DNA of 64,000 bases from Roseateles_B sp041906185 (GTDB lineage: Bacteria > Pseudomonadota > Gammaproteobacteria > Burkholderiales > Burkholderiaceae_C), in NCBI GenBank assembly GCA_041906185.1, contig JAYRJQ010000014.1, positions 1 to 64,000 on the forward strand, given 5' to 3'. The translations under genes and the position numbers were made by a program. The notes beneath the pieces were generated by a model, which was not told where the DNA came from, searched no databases, and saw only the letters and a program-made list of their open reading frames with translations. Shown one piece after another: positions 7,920-16,503 of this stretch; the stretch's first letter is position 1; every line of letters begins with the position of its first letter.

Positions 7920-10672
7920 CAGGCCTCCACGGGTTCGATGATCTGCCAGCTGAAGCGGCTGATCTGGTTGCTGCCCTGCCGCTGATGAATGGGCACGCAG
8001 TAGCGCACGGTGGTCAGTGGCGCTGGGGAGGCGAAGATCAGCGAGAAGCCGAACTCGGCAGCGGTCTCGATCAGACTGCGCTGGTTGCGCGCATCCAGTG
8101 CCAGGGCTTCGTCCAGATAGCAAATGCCTTGGATCGGGCGCCGCTGATCCTGCATCAAGTGCAGCATCGCCAAGCCCGTCACCAGCTTGGCCATCAGCAC
8201 CGTCCCGTTCGAGGCGGCGCTGTCGAGGTCATCGAAGGCTTCCGGCTCGCGACCCGCCTTGCCCACCCAGAAACGCAGGCGGAACAGGTCGGCCACGCGC
8301 AAACCGTGGCGGGCGTTGCCTTCCTCGATGAGCAGGGTCTTGGCCCGGTTGAGCTGGTCATCATCCAGCACGCTCTGCTGGTTGAAGAGTTCGAAGGTCT
8401 CGCCATTGCCGACTGTGGCCGCCGTGCTGATGAGCAGCTCGATGGCCTCGACGAGCGCGGTTTCGTCTTCGGGTTCGATCTTGAAGACCGCCAGATCGGA
8501 GAGCTGGCGCCCGCTGATCTTGCGGTTGAACTCGCGCATCCGGCGTTTGAAGGCGGCCAAGCCATCGCGCAGTTCGCGCAGGCAAGCGGCCACATTCACC
8601 ACCGCCGACCGCACCTTCTTTTCCAGGGCCTCAGCCTCCTGAGGCAGGTGATGGGCGAACTCCACCAGGCGCGCGATTTCTGCCTCGGGCTCACCGACGA
8701 ACTGGTACTTGGTGAGCCCGCCCGTGTGGATTTCGCCCATCAGTCGGCGGATCTGGTCGTCCAGTTCCAGCAACTGGCGGCAGTCAACCTGATAGGTCTG
8801 CAGGCGCTCGGCCAGCTGGTCCAGCGCGAACTCTGGCTGTGCCAACCAGGGGTGGTGGGGTGAGTCGGACAGCCAAGTGAACGGGCCTTCCTGATCGATG
8901 CGTTGGTTGCGGCGTTGCTCGATCTGCCGGTGTTGTTGCCCGAGTGAATCCAGATCCTTCTGCCTCTGTTGACGCTGCTGATCCAGCGCCCGGTACCGGG
9001 CAGCCGATTGCGCCAATCTGGTGGCCAGTTCGTTGAGCGTTTGGTCGAGTGCCACAAGCTGGGTTTGGCGCGCGGTTTCGCCCTCCAGCAGCGCCTGCAT
9101 CTGGGTGTAGTCACGCAGCTCGGCATCCCTTTCCACCAGTTCGTCTTCCAGCGCTTGCCGTTCACGCTGCACGATTTCCAGCGCTTGCGCCGTCGACAGC
9201 TGCTCTTTCAGCTGTGCTCGCTGATGCTCGAGATCCCGAATCGACTCATCCAACTCGGAGAGACTGCGCTCTTGGTGCTGCTCCGGCAGTGCTGCTATGC
9301 GCAGCTGCAGGCCCGGCAGGGCTAGATGCGCACCGTCAGCATCCACCAGAGCTTTGGAGAGCACCTGGCCGTCGATGCGGTAATCCTCGGCACCCAGCGT
9401 CAGCACGTGCCTAGCCAGCACCTTGTTCAGTGCCTCCAACTTGGCGGGTGGCAACTCAGTGGCCAGCTGCTGGTGGAGGTTGTTGCCTCGGGTGCGCAAC
9501 TCCTGTGCCAGTTGGGCCAGCTCCTTGTCCACGCGGATGAGCTCGCGCTCGATGGTTGCAGGTGGCCTGCTTTGCGCCTGGCTCAAGCGCACTACCAGCG
9601 CATCGCGCGCATCTTGCACTTTGCGGCGGCCCGCCTCAAGAAACCTCCGGCTTTCCACCAGGGCGAATCGCTGTTGAAGCGCCTGCAGCTGCTGGCTCTC
9701 CTGGCGAAGCTGCCTCTGTTCTAGCTCGTGCTCTCTCTTCTCGCCTGCATCCTGAATTTCTTGCGTGCGCAAGCGGTCCAGCTCGCCATCGCACTGCTGT
9801 AGCTCGTGCTGAAGGGCTTGCTGGCGTGAATCGAAGTGCTGCTGCCACTGGCCCAGGGCCTCGTCGATCATGGGGCGCCAGCACAGCAGCTTGCCGCGCA
9901 AGGTCAGTCGAGCATCTTGCTTGCGCTCCAGTTCAGCGAGGCTGCCTTTGAGGCGTTCGGCGGCCAGGTATTGACTGCGCTCCGCGTTGAGGTCAGCAAA
10001 GGCCTTGTCCCACTCCGCCTTGAAGTCGATGCTGGCGTCTGGAAGATCACGCCGGAAGATTTGCAGCAGGTAGTCTTTCACCTCGCTGGACCGCAGCTTG
10101 TCCAGCCGCAGCGTCCGGGTGAGCACACGCTGGAAGACGCTGGCGTCACTGGCGTGCTCCAGGCGGAACACGCAGAAGTCTTGTGATCCGCTGAGCTTGC
10201 GATTCCGGCCGCCGTACACCATGTCTGCGAACTCGCTGCCGCTGTAGCTGAACACGCGGCGCCCATGGGTGGCCAAATGGCTGGCCAGCTTGGGCTGTGC
10301 CACGAGCGAACCATCGGGCAGGCAGAACTCTTCCACCTTGAGCGGTCCGGCGTAGGCAAAGTACTCGTACTCGAAGCTCACCCCCTTGCCGACGCAACCG
10401 AGCACCACGGTGCCGGATTCCGGCAACGACACCTCCAGCAGCACATAGGCGCTGTTGCTGGGGAAGTAAAACCTCCTGCTCTTCTCCACGTCGTGCGCGC
10501 CAAAGTCCATGCGGCGCCGGTCGATGATCAGCAGGAACTGCAGGGCATTGATCAGGCTGGTCTTGCCCGTGTTGTTGGGCGCCACCAGGGAGACTGCGCC
10601 ATCCAGCGGAAGCTCGGCGCGGGAGTAGCCCGCGCTGCCAAGCAAAACCAGGCGTTGAAAGCCGTGCTGCAT
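7919..10672 (-). CDS. jetC: JetC-like SMC/MukB-type ATPase of a Wadjet system
   Basis: 917 residues. It is an SMC-like motor that, with JetA and JetB, would extrude DNA loops and identify small circular DNA. Walker A is APNNTGKTS near residues 31-39. The centre (about 240-720) is rich in Gln, Glu, Leu and Arg heptads, consistent with a long antiparallel coiled coil and hinge. The C-terminal head has SAASNGTVLMAKL as the ABC signature region and GICYLDEALALD (about 849-860) as Walker B. Its ATG overlaps the JetB stop (TGATG), and its stop overlaps the JetD start. The order A-B-C-D is that of Wadjet. Alternatives such as MksB/MukB are excluded by the adjacent JetD. Confidence 0.88.
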   Translation of the reverse strand: MQHGFQRLVLLGSAGYSRAELPLDGAVSLVAPNNTGKTSLINALQFLLIIDRRRMDFGAHDVEKSRRFYFPSNSAYVLLEVSLPESGTVVLGCVGKGVSFEYEYFAYAGPLKVEEFCLPDGSLVAQPKLASHLATHGRRVFSYSGSEFADMVYGGRNRKLSGSQDFCVFRLEHASDASVFQRVLTRTLRLDKLRSSEVKDYLLQIFRRDLPDASIDFKAEWDKAFADLNAERSQYLAAERLKGSLAELERKQDARLTLRGKLLCWRPMIDEALGQWQQHFDSRQQALQHELQQCDGELDRLRTQEIQDAGEKREHELEQRQLRQESQQLQALQQRFALVESRRFLEAGRRKVQDARDALVVRLSQAQSRPPATIERELIRVDKELAQLAQELRTRGNNLHQQLATELPPAKLEALNKVLARHVLTLGAEDYRIDGQVLSKALVDADGAHLALPGLQLRIAALPEQHQERSLSELDESIRDLEHQRAQLKEQLSTAQALEIVQRERQALEDELVERDAELRDYTQMQALLEGETARQTQLVALDQTLNELATRLAQSAARYRALDQQRQQRQKDLDSLGQQHRQIEQRRNQRIDQEGPFTWLSDSPHHPWLAQPEFALDQLAERLQTYQVDCRQLLELDDQIRRLMGEIHTGGLTKYQFVGEPEAEIARLVEFAHHLPQEAEALEKKVRSAVVNVAACLRELRDGLAAFKRRMREFNRKISGRQLSDLAVFKIEPEDETALVEAIELLISTAATVGNGETFELFNQQSVLDDDQLNRAKTLLIEEGNARHGLRVADLFRLRFWVGKAGREPEAFDDLDSAASNGTVLMAKLVTGLAMLHLMQDQRRPIQGICYLDEALALDARNQRSLIETAAEFGFSLIFASPAPLTTVRYCVPIHQRQGSNQISRFSWQIIEPVEA

Positions 10673-11283
10673 CAGTCGCCCTCCTCGTCGTTCAGCACGT
10701 CGTCGCCGCTCTCCTCAGGGGCAGCGTCCGCCTCGTTGTCGTCATCTCGGGAGGCTGCGGCCAGGCCCTCAAAGTGGTCCAGGTAGCGGCAGACGGCGGG
10801 CAACAGCCGCCAGCCTGCCGGCTCCGCCGCTGCGAATCCCAGCGTGCAGGCGCGGCCCAGCAGATCGATCAGCCCATCGGGAGACAGCCCTTCGGCGTCC
10901 AGTAGGTCTTTCTGCTGTTCGTGCACCTCGGCCAGCCATTCCCGATCAATGAGCCAGTCCGTGAAGCGTTGTAGCGCTTTGCCGGCATTGGCCTGGGCGT
11001 CGAAGATGACCATGAACAGCAGGGCCAGTTGACGGCTGATCTTGCCGATGTTGCTGCTGGCATCGGTGCTGTGGAACCAAGCAAAGCCTCGCGCGTCCAC
11101 GCGCAGCTCAAAGCCCAGCGCTGCGAAAAGTCCTGCGTAGGTCGGTTCGTGCTGCTCAAGTTCGGCCCAAAGTGCAGGCTCGGCCTTGCGGTTCAGGTGC
11201 TTGCCGGACAGGAACAAGCGGAAGAGTTCGGCCAGCGCTGGCATCTGCGCCAGTTGCGGCGTCAGTGGATGAGGCGTCGTCAT
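10672..11283 (-). CDS. jetB: JetB-like (MukE/kite-type) subunit of a Wadjet system
   Basis: 203 residues. In Wadjet, JetB is the winged-helix (kite) subunit that bridges the JetA kleisin and the JetC ATPase heads. The sequence is mostly helical with an acidic C-terminal tail (DDDNEADAAPEESGDD). The central block ISRQLALLFMVIFDAQANAG is typical of the helical core of such proteins. Identification rests mainly on size, position between JetA and JetC, and the ATGA/TGATG overlaps at both ends. No catalytic motif is expected. Confidence 0.8.
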   Translation of the reverse strand: MTTPHPLTPQLAQMPALAELFRLFLSGKHLNRKAEPALWAELEQHEPTYAGLFAALGFELRVDARGFAWFHSTDASSNIGKISRQLALLFMVIFDAQANAGKALQRFTDWLIDREWLAEVHEQQKDLLDAEGLSPDGLIDLLGRACTLGFAAAEPAGWRLLPAVCRYLDHFEGLAAASRDDDNEADAAPEESGDDVLNDEEGD

Positions 11284-12539
11284 TCCGGAATGCTCACTCG
11301 GTGAGGATGGTGCAGCACGCGGATGGCCTGCAAAGTGGTGGTCTCAGGATGCTCGCTTGCTTCGATCTGCCAACTGCTCTCGTGCTGCAGCTCATGGAAC
11401 AGTCGCAGCAGCGTCGCATCCTGCAGATGACTGTGATGGGTATGCAGCCAGTCCAGCAGGCTGTCCACCGGGAGGCTGCTTCTGAGCTGCTGCCGGATTG
11501 CCGCCTCGTCCACGTGCTCCAGCAGCGGCGGGGCGTCGCCGGGATCGTCTTGCGGGAAGGCCACCGACTGCGGTTGGTACTGCTGCGCTGCGGCCATCAC
11601 GGCGCGCACCTCATCGCCCAGCTGCAAGCGGAATCCCCGCTCATTACGCCAAACGGGCATCTCGGTGCTGACGTTATGCCGTGACAATGCTCTGCGCAGA
11701 CCCCGTTTGCGCACTTGGCCCAGCAGCAGGCTGACGGCACTGGTCAGCGCATTGTGTTGACGCATTTCCTCGCGCAACGGCAGCACCGTGTCGGCGCACT
11801 GTTGAGCGATCAGGCGGCCGAATCGCCGCAGCTCCTTGGCCTGGTGCGCCACCTGCCTGAGCTGCAGGCGATGCGAGTACAGCCCGCCTTGAACCGACAG
11901 CTGTTCAAAGGAGAGATCCAGCGAGCGCTCGGCGTCTTCCAAGTAACGGTAAAACGTGCCTTGGGGGCCGGTGTCCATCATCTGGTTCATAGGCTCCACG
12001 TAGTGGTCATAGGCCTCCAGCACACGCCGGTAGCGCTGGGCGATGGGCATGCTGGCGTCGGCGCTCTTGGCGTCTTCGGCAAGTTCCAGCAGTGCGTGGC
12101 GGTCTTGATCCAGTTGCAGGCTGATCTGGCGGAAGAGTTCAGCGAGCTTGTTGGCAGCCCCCCGCGCCCGATCCATGTCGGCAGCTTGCATGCCCTCGTT
12201 GAGGCCCTCCGTGGCCTCGCGGATGGCGGCAACACGTGCTTGAAGCACGGCAGCCAGACCGAGCTCGTGCTCGCGAGTCAGCCCGCGCACGAAGTCGAGC
12301 ACGTAGGCATTGAGCTGCAGGTCGTTGCTGCGGGCGCATGGTTGGAGAACGTCTGCATTCACCATGGCGCGAAGGGCTGCCCCCTGGGCCTCGGCATCCA
12401 TCTGCGGAGCCACCTTGGCGATGCAGCCCAGCACTTGTTCGGTGGTGAGCACCGCAAACTCGCGGGACAGCCTCACCAAGACCTCAACGGTGTCCCAATG
12501 GTTGTACAACGCGTAGACCAACGAGCGTGGATTGGCCAT
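11280..12539 (-). CDS. jetA: JetA-like (MukF/kleisin-type) subunit of a Wadjet system
   Basis: 419 residues from the ATG at 12539, which is preceded by GGAGGTGGAG. First gene of the jet operon. JetA is the kleisin that links the ATPase heads. The N-terminus (RSLVYALYNHWDTVEVLVRL) and the long helical middle fit the family. The C-terminal part (residues about 330-419) looks like a winged-helix domain. Its stop overlaps the jetB start as ATGA. An in-frame extension to 12620 exists but lacks a better ribosome binding site. No enzymatic residues are expected; the assignment leans on operon context with clear JetC and JetD. Confidence 0.8.
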   Translation of the reverse strand: MANPRSLVYALYNHWDTVEVLVRLSREFAVLTTEQVLGCIAKVAPQMDAEAQGAALRAMVNADVLQPCARSNDLQLNAYVLDFVRGLTREHELGLAAVLQARVAAIREATEGLNEGMQAADMDRARGAANKLAELFRQISLQLDQDRHALLELAEDAKSADASMPIAQRYRRVLEAYDHYVEPMNQMMDTGPQGTFYRYLEDAERSLDLSFEQLSVQGGLYSHRLQLRQVAHQAKELRRFGRLIAQQCADTVLPLREEMRQHNALTSAVSLLLGQVRKRGLRRALSRHNVSTEMPVWRNERGFRLQLGDEVRAVMAAAQQYQPQSVAFPQDDPGDAPPLLEHVDEAAIRQQLRSSLPVDSLLDWLHTHHSHLQDATLLRLFHELQHESSWQIEASEHPETTTLQAIRVLHHPHRVSIPE

Positions 12540-12744
12540 GTCAGCTCCACCTCCCGCCATGGCGAGCATCGTGCTCGGTGCGCGACTCCAGACCATTTGG
12601 TGTCGCCCACTGCCGCGCATGGCGGCACACCGGCCCGTGGCCGCAGCGAGGACTCAACCTGGTGCCTGATCTGGACGCATCTCGCCCCTGCACTGTCCCC
12701 AGCTGCCGCTGCCCACCAAACCTGTCGGCTTGGTGCCCAGCGGC

Positions 12745-12784
12745 CACATTCTTTGAGCTCGAAGAAGCGAACTCAAAGAATGTG
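12745..12784. repeat. Perfect 13-bp inverted repeat
   Basis: CACATTCTTTGAG at 12745-12757 is the exact reverse complement of CTCAAAGAATGTG at 12772-12784, with a 14-base spacer. As RNA it would form a strong stem-loop about 205 bases upstream of jetA. No T tract follows on either strand, so it is not a standard intrinsic terminator. A protein-binding operator or the end of a lost element are alternatives. Confidence 0.75.
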
Positions 12785-12831
12785 CCGAATGCGGTGGGGA
12801 CAGCCTGCTTGTGAACGTGCGTCCAACAGGA

Positions 12832-13000
12832 GTGTGCGACAGACGGTGCCAACCCTTGCGCGAAGACCGGTGCCTGCTTTGTGCGAAGCAGGTGGGGGCC
12901 ATGTGTGAACTCTGTGCGAAGAGGTCTCCGCCCAATGTGGCAGCAGTGTGCTAACACCCCGCCGCGCAGTGTGGCGTCATGTCGCCCAACAGTGTGGCGA
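12832..13000. repeat. Cluster of short TGTG-containing direct repeats upstream of jetA
   Basis: GTGTGCGA at 12832-12839, TTGTGCGAAG at 12879-12888 and CTGTGCGAAG at 12912-12921 share a core. Three copies of CAGTGTG start at 12944, 12967 and 12990, exactly 23 bases apart, and the last two continue as GCG. The spacing is not a multiple of three, so protein coding does not explain it. They could be binding sites for a regulator of the jet operon, or chance in GC-rich DNA. Confidence 0.4.
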
Positions 13001-13028
13001 CCAAGGGAAGGGAGCGGCCAGGAGCGCA

Positions 13029-14153
13029 TCAGCACGGCACCTCGACGCACGTCAGCAACTGCGCACGAATCTCTGCAGGCTTCGCTGCCAAGTCCACGGT
13101 CGCAAAGCGGAGCTGATGACCCTGGATGACGACTGTCTCATCGACCTTCGTTCCAACAGCGGGGTGCAACAACAGGCCGCTTGCCGAGTCTGCCAGCACA
13201 TCGCCACAGCCGACCTGTGACCTCAGATAGGCATACATCTGGTAGATGTAGCCGCTGCGCAGGCTTTGCTCTCGATACCACCCTGCCGTGACGATGGAGG
13301 TGAACTTGGTGTCGATGACGATACGTCGCCCCGAGCAACCATGGTCGAGCACCACGTCGGTCCGCATGGCAGGCAAGATGTCATCAATACCTTCCGTCTT
13401 GGACGAGATTTGCCACTGCAGCGTCGCGCCGCAACGAACATGCCACCCGAGTGGACTGAGCACCACGGCATACAAGCCGCCAACGGCGCGCTCAAATAGA
13501 CGACGAACCCAAGCCTCCTCCCGGCCAGGCATCGCCAGCACGTTGCCGCCGGCGGATTCCGTGGGTAGCGCCAGGTCATAGGCAAGCTTGGCTGCTGCCA
13601 CCATGAACTGGTCGTCCGCATCATGGCGTCCGAATCGATCAGCGCTCATCTGGGCGCGGGTCGGCGGCTGGCCTGCGACGCCTCGGGACCACATCGCAGC
13701 AGCAAGAGATCGGCACCGATGGGCGACAACTGGCTTCTTGACCAAGCGGGCGACGGACTCCAATGCAGCGCGGACGAAACGATTCCGTGGCGTGTCGATG
13801 GTGAGCTCCGCAAAGCGGCAGGCCACCAAGCCGCGATCCAGCAACTGGCGCCGCTCAGTGGTCAGCACATCGATGCGCCCGCGAACGCGGCTGAGCCACT
13901 CTTCCCGAGATCGGTAGCCCAGGCTCAGTTGACGATGCAGCCGAGTCTCAACGGCATGGGCCAAAATTTCTGCCACCAGATCGGGCAACTCATCTGGGCT
14001 TTCTTCGACCGCCACATGGGCGGTGCCACCAGTCCGAAATAGGTCCGACGCATACAGCATCAACAGCCACAGGTTCCGCACAGGAATGCGCCCCACGAAT
14101 CCGGGCGTGAACCCTGACTCGGCGGAAATCGGTGGCGCGATCAGACCCATCAC
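13029..14153 (-). CDS. mcrC: McrC-like nuclease subunit of an McrBC restriction system
   Basis: 374 residues from a GTG at 14153 that overlaps the McrB stop as GTGA; an ATG directly follows at 14150. McrC is the endonuclease partner of the McrB motor and cuts DNA carrying modified cytosine. The C-terminal half carries a PD-(D/E)XK core: MRTDVVLDHG followed by IVIDTKF at about residues 265-285, then YIYQMYAYL, the usual helix after the core. The N-terminal half (ARLxKK-type and RVRGRIDV segments) matches the McrC domain that contacts McrB. Adjacent to a clear McrB with coupled translation, so the assignment is firm. Confidence 0.88.
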   Translation of the reverse strand: MMGLIAPPISAESGFTPGFVGRIPVRNLWLLMLYASDLFRTGGTAHVAVEESPDELPDLVAEILAHAVETRLHRQLSLGYRSREEWLSRVRGRIDVLTTERRQLLDRGLVACRFAELTIDTPRNRFVRAALESVARLVKKPVVAHRCRSLAAAMWSRGVAGQPPTRAQMSADRFGRHDADDQFMVAAAKLAYDLALPTESAGGNVLAMPGREEAWVRRLFERAVGGLYAVVLSPLGWHVRCGATLQWQISSKTEGIDDILPAMRTDVVLDHGCSGRRIVIDTKFTSIVTAGWYREQSLRSGYIYQMYAYLRSQVGCGDVLADSASGLLLHPAVGTKVDETVVIQGHQLRFATVDLAAKPAEIRAQLLTCVEVPC

Positions 14154-16354
14154 CAGCCCTGCAGCAACCGTGCGGTGGCCTGACGCGCCTCCTCTGGGGA
14201 GTCAAACCAATACTCTTCCAGCAGGGGGCCGATTTCTGTGTCCACGACTTGCTGGAACCATCGCCGGGTGCTGCCCGCATCCAGCCGATGCACGGGCGTG
14301 ACATAGCTGTGACCGATTCGGAACTGCTGGCCCAGGCGTGCATCCGCTGCAATCTGCTCGTTCAGCTCGGCCATGCGTCGCTCAATGTCTGACGCCAGTG
14401 CTTCATCCACACCGCAGGCTGAAACCACCCAGTTCCGCCATGCTGGGCCGAGGCGCGGCTCAAGGCTTACAAACGCAAAGCGGCGCCGCAACGCCAGATC
14501 GACCAGCGCCAACGACCGATCCGCAATGTTCATGGTGCCGATGACATGAAGGTTCTCGGGGATGTGGACCGGCCGCCGTACGCCGTCAGCATCCGGGTAG
14601 CACAGCTCCAACGCCTCGCTGGGGGTGCGCTTGCCAGCCTCCAGCAGCGTCAGCAATTCACCGAACACCTGGGCCGGATTGCCTCGGTTGATCTCCTCGA
14701 TGACGACGACGAACTTGGCTGCGGGCGCCTTCTTCGCAGCCTTGATCGCCTCCATGAAGACGCCATCGGCAAGCGTCAGCTTGCCTTCACCAGTAGGCCG
14801 CCATCCGCGCACGAAGTCCTCGTACGAAAGGTTCGGGTGGAACTGGACGGCTCTGACCTTGCTCTCGTCCTTTTGCCCCATCAAGGCAAAGGCCAATCGC
14901 TTGGCCAGCCATGTCTTGCCGGTGCCGGGTGGCCCTTGCAGGATCAGATTCTTCTTGGTGCGCAGCCGGTCCAGTAGCTGCTCAAGCTCTGGCTCCGACA
15001 TGAAGCAGCCGTCACGCGTGATGTCGGCGAGAGAGTAGGGAACGATGGGGGCCTGAGACTGGACGACTTCGGCTGCAAGCTCATTGCCTGAGTCATCGTC
15101 GGCCATGTCCGGCGTGACTTCGTCCTCCTGAGGCGCAGGCGTCGCATCCTTGAACTGCCACGATGCCAGCGACAACTCCGGGAAGCTGTGCACGGGGTAG
15201 TCTTCCTCCGCGAACCGCGTACGCAGGTCGTCGGCAAGTTGCAAATACGTGGCCGCATCACATGGCGCTTGCGGTGCTGGGGTGGTGATCGGAACGCCCA
15301 GGCGCTTCTGGATGTAGTGTCGCGACTGGCTGTCCAACGTCGGAAACTCCCAGGGGGCAGTCCAATACAGGCCAGTGGACAGATTCCACGCCACACCCCA
15401 GACCTGTGTGGCGGCGTCATAGGCCTCGATGAACTCGTCGCGGGTGCCCGGCCCGTCGTCTTCAACCAGCACCTGCGCTGCGGCAAAGACGCGCCAAAGG
15501 GCATCAATGTCTCCCGCCCCTCGCTTGTCCGCGTAACGGAAGAACCAGGAGCGCTGGTTGTTGAGTACGGGGATGCCTTCGAACGTCGCGGGCACAGGCA
15601 CGGTGACGCCGAGCAGCTTCGCCAGCTCTGCCGCAATCAGCTTGCGGTTGGCGTCCGTCATGCCTCGGTTGAAAGTGCCCATTACTGTGAACGGGCAGAT
15701 GTCCTGCAGTGGGCCGCTGCTTCCATCTGGGAATTTGTCCTGCAGATAGCCCAGGCCCTGCACACGCTGCGCAATCTGGTGGATGCCTTGAATGAGCGGC
15801 GTTCGGTTCCTTGCGTACGCCAGCAGCTTCTCGGCAATGGCCTCGTAGAAGTCCGCCCACTGGAAGAGGGTGCCGAAGCGGTCCTTCCAGTACGGCGCAT
15901 TGCGGAATCGCTCGATGTCTTGGGGCTTGCCGTTGAATGCAAACTCGATCAGCGCATCCGCATTCCATTCGCCGGGCACAACGCGCCAGATGGTGGGGCG
16001 GTAGGTGTAGAAGTACCACTCGCGCACGCCATCGGCGGGCTGCCACTGCACTTTGACGCGCTCACCGTCCTGTGGGTTCTCGGTGATGACGCCGATGGCC
16101 TTGATGCCCATGACCGACACCGTCTGCTGACGGTTGTCGAAAGGCAGACCGTGCTTGCGCACATACGCGGCCTTGATGGCAATGCGCTCACCAGGCCGCA
16201 TGGAGCGAACCAGCGCCTGCTCCTTCTGGCTGGGGCTGCTGATCTCCCAGATACCTTCGTCGAGGAAGCGGGCGCTTTGGTCATCGGTGTGACCAAAGCT
16301 GGCCCCGACGAACCAGGTGGTGCCGGACGACAGGCTGCTGATTTGTTCTGTCAT
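14150..16354 (-). CDS. mcrB: McrB-like AAA+ GTPase of an McrBC restriction system
   Basis: 734 residues from the ATG at 16354, preceded by GGGAG. McrB reads modified DNA with its N-terminal domain and translocates using GTP. The AAA+ part shows Walker A GPPGTGKT (474-481), the Walker B/IEEINRGNPAQVFGE segment (about 552-566) and the McrB signature TMNIADRSLALVD (about 607-619) followed by the ALRRRF sensor. The N-terminal ~165 residues (GTTWFVGASFGHTDD through FGTLFQW) and the ~280-residue helical region are unlike the short DNA-binding domain of E. coli McrB and probably set which modification is recognised. It lies about 150 bases downstream of brxL and may share its transcript. Confidence 0.9.
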   Translation of the reverse strand: MTEQISSLSSGTTWFVGASFGHTDDQSARFLDEGIWEISSPSQKEQALVRSMRPGERIAIKAAYVRKHGLPFDNRQQTVSVMGIKAIGVITENPQDGERVKVQWQPADGVREWYFYTYRPTIWRVVPGEWNADALIEFAFNGKPQDIERFRNAPYWKDRFGTLFQWADFYEAIAEKLLAYARNRTPLIQGIHQIAQRVQGLGYLQDKFPDGSSGPLQDICPFTVMGTFNRGMTDANRKLIAAELAKLLGVTVPVPATFEGIPVLNNQRSWFFRYADKRGAGDIDALWRVFAAAQVLVEDDGPGTRDEFIEAYDAATQVWGVAWNLSTGLYWTAPWEFPTLDSQSRHYIQKRLGVPITTPAPQAPCDAATYLQLADDLRTRFAEEDYPVHSFPELSLASWQFKDATPAPQEDEVTPDMADDDSGNELAAEVVQSQAPIVPYSLADITRDGCFMSEPELEQLLDRLRTKKNLILQGPPGTGKTWLAKRLAFALMGQKDESKVRAVQFHPNLSYEDFVRGWRPTGEGKLTLADGVFMEAIKAAKKAPAAKFVVVIEEINRGNPAQVFGELLTLLEAGKRTPSEALELCYPDADGVRRPVHIPENLHVIGTMNIADRSLALVDLALRRRFAFVSLEPRLGPAWRNWVVSACGVDEALASDIERRMAELNEQIAADARLGQQFRIGHSYVTPVHRLDAGSTRRWFQQVVDTEIGPLLEEYWFDSPEEARQATARLLQGW

Positions 16355-16503
16355 TTTTCTCCCATCTTCATCCCTGTATGCGCTCGGCCTTGCTATCGTC
16401 ATTGCGATGCCAGGCTAGCCTGATTGGTACTGACATCAACACAGACCACTGGTGCTGCGGCTTCCTCGCTGTCAACGAGTAGTGAGGGCGAGCGCCGACT
16501 GCT

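Larger units (their letters stand above)
12540..13028. other. Intergenic region upstream of jetA with repeats
   Basis: About 490 bases separate mcrC from jetA. It should hold the jet promoter. It contains a perfect 13-bp inverted repeat and a series of TGTG-containing short repeats, listed separately. Open frames here show no recognisable protein. I could not choose a single promoter. Confidence 0.5.

Noticed and set aside
12832..13000. Replication iterons for RepA
   Set aside because: They lie 25 kb from repA, are degenerate and next to an unrelated operon.
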